A stretch of DNA of 64,000 nt, taken from assembly GCA_017893485.1 (NCBI GenBank), contig CM030358.1:151417368-151481367 (forward strand), written 5' to 3'. The DNA comes from Hemerocallis citrina (lineage: Eukaryota; Streptophyta; Magnoliopsida; Asparagales; Asphodelaceae). A program made the position numbers and the translations under genes. This document shows positions 1 through 10,184 of this stretch, piece by piece (positions within the stretch are counted from its first letter, which is position 1; every line of letters starts with the position of its first letter). Under the pieces are notes generated by a model. That model had not been told where the DNA came from. It did no database searches and saw only the letters and a list, made by a program, of their open reading frames with translations.

Positions 1-441
1 AAAAGAATAGATGGAGCCGGGGGTGAGCTTGGAGAACCATTCCCGAGCCGGACCCCGGAGGGTGGCAGGGAAGGCGCGGCACAGGAGGGGATCCAATGCG
101 CTGTGAATCATCGTGAGGGTTTTGAAGCCCTCCATGTGATCAGCAGGATCACCCTCCCTGTCATAAGTCTCAAATTGAGGTGGGCGGAAGTCCCGGGGTA
201 TTTCCACCCGCAAGATGGCGGTGGAGAAAGGAGGTCGGATGGGCCTGTATCCCTGGGCCGGCCTCGGGCCGCCGTCCCCGAAGTGGTCAAGGCGGTCTTC
301 CATTTCTTGGAGGTGCTTCAAGATGTCATCGTCATACTCCGGTTTGACTGTTGGGATGCGAGACACGCTGGCCTCGGCATCCGAACGGGAGTGAGAGCGG
401 CGGACGTTCTCATCGACGGGGGTTCCCTGGATGGCCTCCAT
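1..441 (-). pseudogene. gag: Ty3/gypsy gag, N-terminal part (element A), cut by window edge
   Basis: Read on the minus strand from an ATG at 441, this frame stays open to the window edge. It encodes a Ty3/gypsy capsid start, with HFGDGGPRPAQGYRP, then IPRDFRPPQFETYD, then FPATLRGPAREWFSKL near the edge. The last block, with a conserved A-R-E-W-F/Y core, is a retrotransposon gag hallmark and matches GPAREWYSRLVPASIFSF in gypsy E at about 25000-25040. Gag forms the cytoplasmic particle in which the element RNA is copied. Upstream in the same frame a TGA at 451-453 separates this ORF from a gag-like leader, so the start is either internal or the gene is broken. The rest of the element lies outside the window. 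Confidence 0.85.
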
Positions 442-855
442 GATTTCTTTTCAGAAGTTTTGGAACTCCTGGTGGGTGATCGGGACTCGCTCGGCCCGAT
501 TTTGTTGAGCCGGTGGGCGCCGGCCGACGCGGCTGAGTGCCGGCCCCCGCCCTTGGGACGGAGGTTTGGGATGGTTCGGGGCCGAGTTGGAAGCGGCCCC
601 TCCCCTACTCCGGCTTGCCTGTCGATTCTGGATTACCCCCCGCAGGTCGGGTTGGATCGGACGGGAGGCACCCGGTTAGAGTCCATGACTGACCCCCGGG
701 TTGTTGGATGCATGAGCATCGGCGCCGACGCCCTATGGAGGCATGTCTTGCCGACACGCTGAGGTAACAGCTCTCGTGGCTTTGGGCGCCATATGAGCTC
801 GGGTTGACGGGGTACCGTTGATGGCTGAGCTCGGGTCGGCGTCTGCACTAGGAGA
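442..855 (-). other. Leader / upstream gag-like segment of gypsy element A
   Basis: This segment lies between the primer-binding site and the open gag frame. On the minus strand it reads as proline- and arginine-rich protein in the gag frame (for example NHPKPPSQGRGPALSRVGRR and ITHQEFQNF) but is broken by a TGA at 451-453 and a TAA near 632. It is either a decayed gag N-terminus or untranslated leader. A long plus-strand ORF over it is only the antisense shadow, kept open by high GC. Confidence 0.6.
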
Positions 856-876
856 GTTTCCCACAGACGGCGCCAA
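856..876 (-). other. Primer-binding site of gypsy A
   Basis: The minus strand reads TTGGCGCCGTCTGTGGGAA directly inside the LTR end at 879. This is the common plant Ty3/gypsy tRNA primer site used to start minus-strand DNA synthesis. It fixes the element's orientation and shows that 879-1461 is the 5' LTR. Confidence 0.85.
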
Positions 877-1207
877 CCTGATGCGGTTTGTTTTTGGGGA
901 GGCATGTGGATGCACCAGGTGTGAGTTCTTCACGATTTGTATTAGTGGAGGAGACTTCGGTGCGGACAGCCCTCAGCTGGGCGAACGGTTGGGAAGTAGG
1001 CGGGAGTGAGGTAGAGGCTGGATGCCCGGCTCGGTCAGGAGGCTCGGATCCGAGGTCTCGTGTACCTGCACACAGTCTAGGAACACCGGGGATGGTTCCG
1101 GTGGCAGACCCTCCGATGATCTAGTCAGCTACTGAGAGAGTAACAGTAAGTAACTAGGGTTTGAGAGGAAAAAGATTGATCACCTAGATAAGGGGTAGAG
1201 GGTCTGG

Positions 1208-1215
1208 TATTTATA
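1208..1215 (-). promoter_or_regulatory. TATA box of the gypsy A LTR promoter
   Basis: TATAAATA on the minus strand within the LTR, downstream of the TGACG repeats in transcription order. It is the likely core promoter setting the U3/R boundary. Confidence 0.6.
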
Positions 1216-1276
1216 GGAGAAGCCAACCAGGTTTGGACCCGTTTGGGGCCGGGTCTAGACCCGGTTGTCCGTGGGC

Positions 1277-1380
1277 CTGACGTGGCAGAAGCCCAAGCGG
1301 TATAGGGCTGACGTGGCGGAGGCCTGGGTGGTTTCCAGGCTGACGTGGCAGAGGCCTAGACGGTTTTTGTGCTGACGTAG
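1277..1380 (-). promoter_or_regulatory. Tandem TGACGTGG repeats in U3 of gypsy A LTR
   Basis: Three and a half ~32-bp direct repeats start at 1277, 1308, 1340 and 1372, each opening with CTGACGT(GG). TGACG is the core bound by plant TGA-class bZIP factors in as-1-like elements. The array lies upstream of the TATA motif in element orientation, the position expected for an enhancer. Binding is inferred, not shown. Confidence 0.55.
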
Positions 1381-1461
1381 AGGATTCGGATGATCCGGCG
1401 GTGCACGCTTCCTGAGGGGATCCTGTGGTCCAAAAGGGGCCACGTCATCTGACCCATATCA

Positions 1462-2884
1462 TAATTAAATAAGGTAGATTTCAAATCATGAGAAGTCTGT
1501 TGAAACTAATTTGAAAATTTTTTTCTACAAAAGGTAGTATAATACTCTTATGCCTAAGATCCTCTAGGCAAGTTTAAATGTCTCTAACGATCGCTATGTA
1601 ATTCTATCGAGTTGATCATACAGAAGCGCTAGAGAATTCAAAATTTCTAGAGTTCCATAGCTCTACATGCATTATGTTGAATGCCTTTAGTAGAAAGATA
1701 GAAAGAAAGCAAGCAAATACAGTGAAAAATAGTAGTAATGCCACCTCTCCTTGTTTTCTCTCTTTCAACTAATTAATCACCTTTCGTGCTATTCCCGCCT
1801 CATTCTTCTCTTGTTCGATGCACAACTCTCGATTCTCGTCCCCACTCCAACAAATTCAGCTGCAGGCTGTGTTACTGAAATTCTCAACCCTAACACTACA
1901 CCAATCATAGTCAGGTTGACCACCTCTAACACGCCCTCACACATCAAGTGCTTTTCAGGTCAAATTTTTGATGCATGAATGTAGGGATTATGTTTACTGC
2001 ATGACCAAATTAAATACAACATTATAGAAATTTATCTTCAATAATCAATATGTATTTTGCAATCTTATCTTAATGTTTGATGTGGTATTTTCAGTAAAGC
2101 TTTACATGTGGGCCTCTCTCTTGTAAAGATTGTTAAATAATGCAGATACTAAAGCTTCAGAGAGGTCAGTTCATATAAGCAGTGATTTTGAAGGGGGTTT
2201 GCCAAATGGAAGCCAGAAAACCACAATGTCATAAGTTGCCAGAGTCAGAGATAACGTTTCCGAGATGCCACACGATATTCCAATGTACGAACTTAGATTT
2301 ATGTAAAGCCAAATTCAACCTAGAGCCTGTGATGTACAGAAGCACAGGCAATGACATACAGACATGAAGACAATGCGACATAAGACAACTGAAAAGAGTG
2401 AAACCATGTTCAGATGGTTTATATATGATTTTGTAAAGTGAAAATGAATAACAGTAATAGTTAGGAAGAACAACAAAGATAAATGAGACCGATGGTCTAG
2501 GAGTAGACATGCTGGATGAATCCTTTATCTTTCATTTTGTGAATAATTTTTAAGGTTTATTTCTTTATGTTTAGAATACAGATACACAGAGAAGAATAAG
2601 AAAGAGTAAGATTGATATGGAATTAACTACAGTATTGAAGTATTAGAAATTGACGAGCAATCTAAACTTACGGGTGAATCTCTCTTACAAGTATAATCCT
2701 GATAGTTTACATTTTTCAATCTAGCTAACATTAACATACATCGATGAATTTTGTTACGAATTTTGAACAGCCACAGTAATGAAGGAGGGGGAAAAGGTCT
2801 CTCCTTATTTGGCTTTCGCTGGTTGATATAGTTCAATCTCACAGATGCGAATTTTTATAACTCTTCTTCGTAAGTGGTAGACGC
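1462..2884. other. No recognisable gene
   Basis: AT-rich sequence without coding signal or clear repeat boundaries. Open frames here are 60-93 codons, have no recognisable motif and overlap on both strands. It begins with the target site next to gypsy A (TAATT at 1462-1466). Confidence 0.5.
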
Positions 2885-2892
2885 ACTCAACC

Positions 2893-3124
2893 AGGGCGGA
2901 GCATAGTGAGGGCCCGGGGGTGCCCGGGCCCCCCCAAAATTTTCACAAACCCCCTTCATACTATTGAAAATTTTATAAACCCTTAAAAAATTATAATTTG
3001 GCCCCCCTGAATTCTTTTATTGTTTGGCCCCTCTAAAAATTATGAAAAAATAACTATATTTTTACATGTAGTCATAGAATTTTTCCTTGGCCCTCCCGGT
3101 AAATTTGTTTTGGCTTCGCCCCTG
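2893..3124. mobile_element. hAT-type MITE, ~232 bp
   Basis: The segment is flanked by the 8-bp duplication ACTCAACC (2885-2892 and 3125-3132). Its ends read AGGGCGGAGC and GCTTCGCCCCTG, an imperfect inverted repeat with the C-A-G-G-G start typical of plant hAT elements. It has no coding capacity. The first base is ambiguous because the flanking C could belong to the element. Confidence 0.8.
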
Positions 3125-3132
3125 ACTCAACC

Positions 3133-4018
3133 TTCTACCAGCTTTATCTGCTAGAAAAAAATACTCGACATGAAACTCTAAAGACTTATTGATGGATATG
3201 AAGAACTATTTCAATTAGGAATTTGAGTCAATAAATAATAATTGGAAGTGAAATAAAATCCTCTGACGGCGGGTTAATAGGATTGTATATAAACTTGATT
3301 ACTTGAACCATGGAGCTCTCGGATGAAGATAGGTGCTCCAGGCAAGATTTATTCAAAACAAATTTAAAATAGCATATAAAGGAGCGATTTGGAACGCATG
3401 TACACGTAAGGGAGCCTTAGTTCAGGTTTCTATGAACAATCTTTTACCCCTATAATTGTCATATACAAGCACCAGACAGTTGACATGTCTGTGTTATAAG
3501 TAATCAGTAGCTATCAAATTTAGGAATCTACAGATATCATATCCCCTTCATACGTATTGGCTTCAGCTGATATTGTGAAAGGTTTGATATATACATTCAC
3601 GTGGAAGCTAAGGTACCTGCACACACAGAAGGATCACATGAAAACAGACGGTCAAAAAAAGAGCTGTATTTGTTCCTCTATTGGTGTGAACTACATGTCA
3701 ATTTTGGCTCAGATCCGATTGGACACTTTGATGGAGGAGATAATGTAAAGAGATCAATAGCAAGCAACACAGAACAAGCTATGCTAAGAAATACCAAAGA
3801 TTAAGAAGATATACAGATTTTTTTTTTTTAAAAAAAATTGATAAAGGGATTTGAGCCAAGTAGTCATTATAAAAAAAACCATTCTTCATACGAAGCAAAA
3901 GAGATGGAGCCTATGAAGCCTTATAGCCTCATTTATAAATCTCGAAGCAGAAAATAGATCAGAGTATATCACTTAAACAAAGTCTGAGTTAAAAGACATT
4001 CAAATAGATCTCATCTCC
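3133..4018. other. No recognisable gene
   Basis: AT-rich interval with overlapping short frames at 3557-3804 that match nothing I recognise, and a T9/A8 homopolymer junction near 3822. No repeat boundaries were found. Confidence 0.45.
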
Positions 4019-4450
4019 TTAGGGATCAATCACCACCAGTTCGTCTCCCTCACTAGTTATTTCATTTGCTTCATAAGCTGCCTGCAGTGAAGTTAACAGA
4101 TGAATTCCCGTAATATACTCCTGTTGATGAGGAGTCATAGCAGGGATTGAATCAAGTGTTGCAGAGATTGAATCCATATTTTGGCCATCAGTGTTTATAA
4201 AATCATTTCCATTTGGGGCCACAGCAGCATTCGATTGGGCATTGAAGCAGTCTCATTGACCTCAGAATCGTAAACATTGATGATATCTTCCTCCTAGTCT
4301 TCTTCAGTCTAGGAACTTGGTCATCAGTGTTTTGATAATTTGCATTATCATTCCCTTGTAGTGGATTTGCAGCAGCTGGATGAGTGATGGAAGTACGAAT
4401 AGCATCATTCATTGCATTAAAGTCCACCTTTTTCCTCTTTGAATCTGGAA
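4019..4450 (-). pseudogene. Unidentified host-gene terminal exon, frameshifted
   Basis: On the minus strand a plausible 3' splice site (TCTTCCAG, ending about 4443) is followed by coding-like sequence SKRKKVDFNAMNDAIRTSI, then NTDDQVPRLKKTRRK. A frame change near 4210-4260 leads into NTDGQNMDSISATLDSIPA and a hydrophilic tail ending DELVVIDP and a stop at 4019. The composition (N, Q, S, K rich, basic patch) suggests the tail of a nuclear protein, but I cannot name the family. The presumed upstream intron is filled with two Helitrons. A shift within one exon argues for a pseudogene, but an unrecognised intron is possible. Confidence 0.4.
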
Positions 4451-4493
4451 GAATATGTCCATAATGTAGCAAAATAATATATAGAATCAAGAA

Positions 4494-5011
4494 TCTATAT
4501 AATAAAACACAAAGAAAGCTATCAAGTGACTCTCCTTCAATCCCAAAAATCAAAGACAAGATCTAATCTCACAAAACACATTTTTTCCTCCAAAAGTTCT
4601 CCCCCTCCTCCCCAAAACTCAAATTCAAATCTCCAAAACAACTCATTTATTTATTTAATTATCTCTCTCTCACTTTCTCTCTCTATATATATATAGGGAA
4701 AAGGGTATGAGCAACTTGCTCATTTAGTAAATGAGAAATTGATGAGGTGGCATGCATGTGATTGAAAATTTCTAAAAGTGGTTAGTTGTCCAATGTATCA
4801 CATGCATGTCACATCATCAATTTCTCATTTACTAAATGAGCTTTACTCATATATATATACTTATGGAAATATGGACTTTTATTTACAACTAATTATTGTC
4901 ATGCTATTCAAACTTAAGCTACATAATTGTTGATTTACTGTTTACAAGGCTTTTCATATATTGTATCATTCTGAAGACGTGTCGTAGGCACGTGCCCACA
5001 GAAAAATCTAG
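4494..5011 (+). mobile_element. Non-autonomous Helitron 1
   Basis: The segment starts TCTATATAATAAAAC, the canonical plant Helitron 5' end, directly after an A. It ends CTAG at 5008-5011, preceded by the hairpin CGTGTCGTAGGCACG some 17 nt upstream. There is no target duplication, as expected for rolling-circle insertion. No Rep/helicase coding is present. A separate ~155-bp foldback element is inserted at 4696-4850. Confidence 0.8.
4696..4850. mobile_element. Foldback MITE inside Helitron 1
   Basis: The two halves are inverted copies: TGCTCATTTAGTAAATGAG and AAATTGATGAGGTGGCATGC on the left, reversed on the right, with a short unpaired centre near 4770. The flanks are TA runs, so the target duplication cannot be resolved and the superfamily is unassigned. 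It is absent from Helitron 2, so it inserted after the two copies diverged or only in one copy. Confidence 0.6.
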
Positions 5012-5171
5012 TCTATATAATAAAACACAAAGAAAGCTATCAAGTGGCTCTCCTTCAATCCTCCCAAAATGAAAGGCCCAGATCTAACCTTACAAAACAC
5101 ATTTTCTCCCAAAAGTTTTCTCCCAAAACTCAAATTCAAATCCCCAAAAACAACGTCTTTATTTATTTAAT

Positions 5172-5220
<49 letters not shown>

Positions 5221-5280
5221 TAATTATCTCTCTCTCTCTCTTATATATATATATATTAATTATTTCTCTCTCTCTCTCTC

Positions 5281-5314
<34 letters not shown>

Positions 5315-5334
5315 TATTTAAGAGATTAAATATT

Positions 5335-5390
<56 letters not shown>

Positions 5391-5534
5391 AACATGGACT
5401 TTTAATTACAACTAATTATTGTCAATCTATTCCAACTTGAGCTACACAATTGTTGATTTACTGTTTACAAAGTTTTTCATATGTTGTATCATTCTAAAGA
5501 CGTGCCGTAGGCACGTGCCCACGGACAAATCTAG
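5012..5534 (+). mobile_element. Non-autonomous Helitron 2, head-to-tail with Helitron 1
   Basis: Its TCTATATAATAAAAC start follows the CTAG of Helitron 1 with no spacer. It ends CTAG at 5531-5534 with the 3' hairpin CGTGCCGTAGGCACG. The sequence parallels Helitron 1 throughout except for an expanded, palindromic CT/TA/AG microsatellite at about 5170-5395. The base after the terminus is C rather than the usual T. Confidence 0.8.
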
Positions 5535-5639
5535 CACTAACAGTATCATAAGCTTTTTTTTTCAAAATTTATTTCATTCCTCTCCCTCCATATTACCCAT
5601 ACCAAAGTCCTCATAACCATGTCCCACTGGATTCTAATA

Positions 5640-6440
5640 TGAGAATGAATTCTTTTTAATCTCCATACACCCCACTAAGATTTAATCGAAGGAGGATTCC
5701 CTTAATATTCCAAGCAGTTTTGAGAATAATCAAAATCTGTCTAACAAAAGGGGCATTTAATGAAGATATGTATAGCAGATTCAGACCCCGTAGAACGAAG
5801 TACACATTTTTACCAATAGCTAATTTATTGTCCATAGTAAGAAGCTTATTCTGAATAAAAGCTTATTCTGACCTTAAGAGGAACAATATTTTGCCATATA
5901 TATATTTATAAAAAGGATATATTTCTCCACCAGAATTCAGAAAACTATGAATGATTTTACAGTAAAAGTGTCAGAAGAACTCCATCTCCACCTCACTTCA
6001 TTTCTAATTTTACAATCATAATACTATGGAGATAAAGCAGAGCATTAAAATCATGAGTTTGACATAGATCTTCTAAAATTAATGTTCCATACTTTCCCAA
6101 ATCTACTGATAGGATACAAAGAAAAAACGGTAGCATTAGAAGAATCAGTCAGTTTATAAAGATTAGCAAAAGAAGAAGGTAAAAAACATTCATCAATCCA
6201 AATATCAGTCCAGAAACTAACAGTTTTGCCATCTCTCCATTTCTACTGAAGACTACATTTAAAGGATGATGTCGATTCTAAATACCTTTCCAAAAGAAGA
6301 AATAATAGATGAGGAATATCACCAAAATCCCATAATTGTCTTCTTCTGAAATACCAAGCTAACAGTCTAATAGGAAGAGACTTCATTATTCTCATTAAAT
6401 CCTATAGGGATAATGCAGTAAAACAGAAAACTTCATCGGT
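5640..6440 (-). pseudogene. LINE reverse-transcriptase 3' remnant
   Basis: Translated on the minus strand in pieces, this shows the C-terminal region of plant non-LTR ORF2: DGKTVSFWTDIWIDECFLPS near 6130-6240, then a zinc-binding-RVT-like segment KCVLRSTGSESAIHIFIKCP near 5750-5820. Numerous stops and shifts mark it as dead. Neither the 5' part of the RT nor a poly-A tail was found, so limits are approximate. Confidence 0.65.
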
Positions 6441-6751
6441 CTTGTAGTTAAATATAGGCTAAATTTGAAGAAACCTCACTCAAGTATTGTCCGTGTTAAA
6501 AAAAACCAAACACCTTTTTTTTTTTTTTGAAAAACTGCCCTCAACTATATTTTCAAAAAACCCAACGCGACAGCGTCAGGGACATACTTAAGTTTCAGGG
6601 GCCCTAAGCAAGTCCTCCAATGTGACCTTTTGTATGTTGACAAAATAAAAATGACAATTATTTAAATGCAAACAAACTTCAAATTTTGGAGGACAAACTA
6701 TTTAAATGCAACCATCTTCTTTGTGTAAATCTTCATTATGATCAATTTTAT

Positions 6752-7015
6752 TTACCAATTTATTGACTTGTTAGCTTTTACATTTACCAAATTTTCAAGT
6801 CCACCATCAGTCTTATGCTCTTCATTCACTCCATGTTTAATTTCCTCATCAATTGGTTCATATATATGTTCATCATCAACCAAAGCTTGAGGTTCTACAC
6901 TTTGACTAGCCAAATTAGTTTGTTTGGTGTTTTTAAAAAATTGTCCATCACCCTTTTGAGATTGGGTCAATTCTTCAATTCTCTGGGTTTTTTTTTTCAT
7001 ATCCGGAATCATACT
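6752..7015 (-). pseudogene. N-terminal fragment of TTF-type hAT transposase
   Basis: The minus strand reads KKKTQRIEELTQSQKGDGQF, then FFKNTKQTNLASQS and an acidic linker. This resembles the short N-terminal region of plant TTF zinc-finger hAT transposases, where a basic K-R-K stretch precedes E-L-x-x-S-Q-K-G and F-F-K. The TTF finger, DDE core and dimerisation domain are all missing, so the protein cannot transpose. The assignment is from family memory and is moderate. Confidence 0.5.
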
Positions 7016-7102
7016 TTTTAGGAGGCATGCTTCAAATATTAAATAAACTATGCAAAATTTAAATAACAAAGTTAAGGAACAATAGCACCTAGTTGTTGCA
7101 AC

Positions 7103-7598
7103 TAGCATTGGTATAAATACCTGAAACCCAGATCCGACCCGGACCCGACCCGGACCTGGCATTGGACCGAAACCGACCCGGCCTATCCGAGTCTGGGTCT
7201 AGGTCCTAAAATGGGACCGTTGTACTTTCGGGTCCGGGTCCAGGTCTGCTCAAAGGAGTCCCGACCCGGACCCGTTAAAAAATACCCGAAAAATCAACAT
7301 AAAAATAAATATTCTATCATCATCCCTCCCCTCCTTCCTCCTCAATTTTAAATATTCCTCTTCCAAACTCAAAACTCATGCCATTTTCTTCTTTCCTCTA
7401 TTCTAAATCCTCCACTCGCCGTCTCCGCTCGCCTCTCACACTCCCGCTCCTACCCTAACGGGTAGAAATTTTTTAATAGGACCCGGAACCGGAACCGGAC
7501 CCGGTCCTCACGGGTCCGAGTCCGGATCCAATTTTTGGACCCATAAGGGATCGGATCCAGGTCCGAGTAGTGAAGGACCCGACCCGATACCAATGCTA
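7103..7598. mobile_element. hAT MITE with TAGCATTGGT ends, 496 bp
   Basis: It has perfect 10-bp terminal inverted repeats (TAGCATTGGT / ACCAATGCTA) and a perfect 8-bp duplication GTTGCAAC (7095-7102 and 7599-7606). The subterminal regions are dense in GGGTCCGGGTC and its inverse, the kind of repeat to which hAT transposases bind. Intact ends and duplication suggest a fairly young insertion. Confidence 0.9.
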
Positions 7599-7963
7599 GT
7601 TGCAACTTGCAAAGTTCAATCATTTTCTCCAATTTCAACCTCAAATCAAAAATTGAATACATCTTCTCCAAATGAATTCTGAAATTATAAAATATACATA
7701 TACTAATTTAATGAAATTATAAAATATACATATACTAATTTAATGATTTCAGGCATACTGCATACAAACAATAGAAACTAATTGTAATTAGAAGGAAATC
7801 AAAAGTTAGAACATCCCCAGATCAATCGAGTTGAAAACCGCACAATGGAAGGAGACCAAATTCGGTGGAGGGTGGGAGGTAGTCTCAGATTGGGCCAACT
7901 TTCTGCAAGGGTGGAGGAGGTCGGTGGGTCGGGGTCCTTGGGAATGATGGAGGAGGTTGGTGT

Positions 7964-8699
7964 TGTTGGGTTTAATGTCTTGCATACTATGTTGAATATG
8001 AAGACGATGGAACGATGGAGGGATCGAGACGATTGGAGACAGAGTGGAAGCAAAGGAAAACAGCAACAGGAGGAATTGCGGTCGACCGGTCTTTGGACGG
8101 TCGATCGCCCAACAGTACAGACTTCCCACGAAGGTGACAATCGGCCGGTCATGTTGAACGGTCGACCGAGCCCAGCTGATGCAGACTTCGGGTGCGAGTC
8201 TGGATGATTTCGTTGAAGCCCAAACTTGCTCTTCAAGTTAGATCGTGTGGTTCTTATCATAGGGTTATCTCTTCTGTAATATCCAATGGCTATAGTATGA
8301 AGATATCAAATTAGGATTTCTTTAGATCTCTATATATTGTTGTTATTGGCCTCCATTAAGAGCCAAGAAAGAGAGTACTTCATTGAAGAGAGTTTGAGAA
8401 TTTCTCTACTTGTAAAAAAACTAGTACTTTCTGATGAGGCTTGAGAGAAGGTCGTGGTGAGAATTATAATATTCTTGTATCTTCTTTAGTTGAATAACAT
8501 CTCGAATTTATTCTCCCCCGGATTAAGGTGAAAGCCCCAACCGGGGCAAACTTGTGTGTGCTTTGGTATGTTTGGTATAATCTCTATGTGCTTGATAGTT
8601 TGTGTTGATTGCATTGAATAACTCAACAAGATCCTCGAAAGGAAAAAGTTCTGCTAATTCCCTAACAAGTGGTGTCATTGTATGCTTGTTTTCCTAACA
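7964..8699 (+). repeat. 5' LTR of copia B
   Basis: The LTR begins TGTTGGGTTT and ends TCCTAACA. A cluster of GTCGAC palindromes lies at about 8090-8170 in U3, followed by a TATA motif (CTATATATTG, about 8330). The R/U5 part shares TTGAATAACATCTCGA and GATTAAGG motifs with the other copia LTRs of the window. Confidence 0.9.
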
Positions 8700-8701
8700 A
8701 T

Positions 8702-8713
8702 TGGTATCAGAGC
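8702..8713 (+). other. Primer-binding site of copia B
   Basis: TGGTATCAGAGC two bases inside the 5' LTR matches the 3' end of initiator-methionine tRNA, the usual plant copia primer. It is not a tRNA gene. Confidence 0.9.
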
Positions 8714-8751
8714 TATTCATGTTCGTGGGTTTGTTCGAGTTCCTTAGAGAA

Positions 8752-9480
8752 GATGGCAAATCATATCACGAAGATCAAGCAGTTCGAAGGTAAGATCAAC
8801 TTTAATCTCTTAAAGGTGGACATACATGAAGCATCGGTTCAACATGACTTGGATCTAGTCCTAGAAGGAGATAACGGGAGACCAATCGGCACAAAGTAAG
8901 AGAATCGGGAGGAGATCTATTCAGAAGCCTTGAGTTTAATCTGAATGTCATCGACGAACGAAGTCAGGTATAAGAGAAGCGCGGCGAATTGTGGGCAAGA
9001 AACATAACTGACTACTCGAGATCACCATTACAGGATCGGATGTACCAGAAAGAAAAGTTGCAAGGTTACTCAATGAAGGAAAGTACCGCTCTTCTAGATC
9101 ATATAGTGAAATTCAATATGGAGTTATCTGAACCAAGGGCGATCAGCGCAGATGATCTAAAAGCTTCCAACTTGATATATTCACCATCAAATTCATCCAA
9201 CATGATAACCGTGCTAGGCGAGAAATCTACCAAGGAGAAGCTTTCCATAGCATGTATGATCAAGGGGTTGGAGGAGGATGCACTTAGGAAGGAGTTTAAA
9301 AAATCAGCGTCAACTTCTGTGAGTTGCTTGGAGGTGGATTGTACTTCAAATAGAAGAAAAAGTGTGTGTAGGGGTAAGGTCCGTAGCCACTAGTGCAAAA
9401 AGATTGGGCATGAGAGACTGTTGCAAGCGGTTGAGTCAGAGGGCGCCAAAATCCAGTGTTGCTGAATTAGGTGATGGCTT
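8752..9480 (+). pseudogene. gag: Copia B gag, decayed
   Basis: The ATG at 8752 opens ITKIKQFEGKINFNLLKVD and QHDLDLVLEGDNGRP, the start of the UBN2-type copia gag. After a frame break, YQKEKLQGYSMKESTALLDH and FNMELSEPRAISADD continue the capsid region. Near 9390-9440 a degenerate zinc knuckle (KKIGHER.CCK) follows. Traces at 9560-9650 may derive from the gag-protease junction. Stops at 8899 and 9391 and shifts make it nonfunctional. Confidence 0.75.
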
Positions 9481-9744
9481 AAACAGTGCTTTTGTTTTAA
9501 ATTCTTTAGATGTGGATTCCAGTGTTCTTTTAATTTGATTATTTCTTCTCAAGTTTACTCCAAGTGAGAGATGGTTTCTAATTACAAATTTGTACATGTC
9601 GTTGTGTGAGAACGAAGTTGACAAGATTTGTAAAGTAAGGGGTGAGAGAATAGTAGAGTCGAAGAGACACACATTAGAGCAGGGCATGTATATTCCTTTG
9701 ATGAAACATAGCCTTTTATTCAAGAGAACTCTTGAAGCAATGGA

Positions 9745-10184
9745 CTGCAGGTACACAGATCCAGGTGGAGTTTGATCAGTTTGAAAAAGTTATCGTAAGG
9801 TGATGAAGGATGAGAGGAGGATTGAGCAGAGTCAGCACAACCTCTACCAGCTTTGTGGGAACATGAAACCGTGACCAAGTGGTTTGAAGATCATTCTGCC
9901 TGAAGCACTATCTAGTATTTCGTCACTAGAATCATCCGAGCGAGACTGCGATGTTCGAAAATTGTCGGAAGGTGAAGAGAGCCTTGATGTAGGTGGAGTT
10001 CGTGTGGGGGTGGCACCTCCATGATAACATCTACTGGGAACAGCGTGAGAAAAATAAGTGGATGTAGATTCAACTAGCAAAGGAAGCCACATAACCAAGT
10101 TGTTTGAAAGAGGGGAATAAAAGAGTCTAGAAGGTTTTAAATCACACCGGTGTGGACTCATAGTATGCAATCCAAAGTAAAGAT
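9745..10184 (+). other. 3' noncoding internal block of copia B (shared with copia G)
   Basis: The segment from CAGGTACACA at about 9748 to the 3' LTR aligns by eye with 56393-56849 of copia G, sharing GTGGAGTT, TCTACAAGCTTTGTGG-like, CACTAGAATC and GTGGAGTTCGTGTGG tracts in the same order. Neither copy has an open frame. The last bases before the LTR (AAAGTAAAGAT) sit at the polypurine-tract position. Confidence 0.6.

Larger units (their letters stand above)
879..1461 (-). repeat. 5' LTR of Ty3/gypsy element A
   Basis: Read on the minus strand the block begins TGATATGGG and ends CCGCATCA, with the perfect short inverted ends TGAT/ATCA expected of an LTR, and abuts the primer-binding site. 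It is 583 bp. A TATA-like motif sits inside it, as does an upstream tandem array of TGACGTGG motifs. The partner LTR is outside the window, so the target duplication cannot be checked. Gypsy E at 18693-26609 also begins TGATATGG, pointing to related families. Confidence 0.85.

Noticed and set aside
103..762. Plus-strand open frame of 219 codons
   Set aside because: It is antisense to the gypsy A gag, whose minus-strand translation has recognisable motifs; the frame is open because of high GC.
8702..8713. tRNA-like TGGTATCAGAGC strings (also 14735, 33814, 56319)
   Set aside because: These are primer-binding sites; no cloverleaf or flanking tRNA sequence exists.
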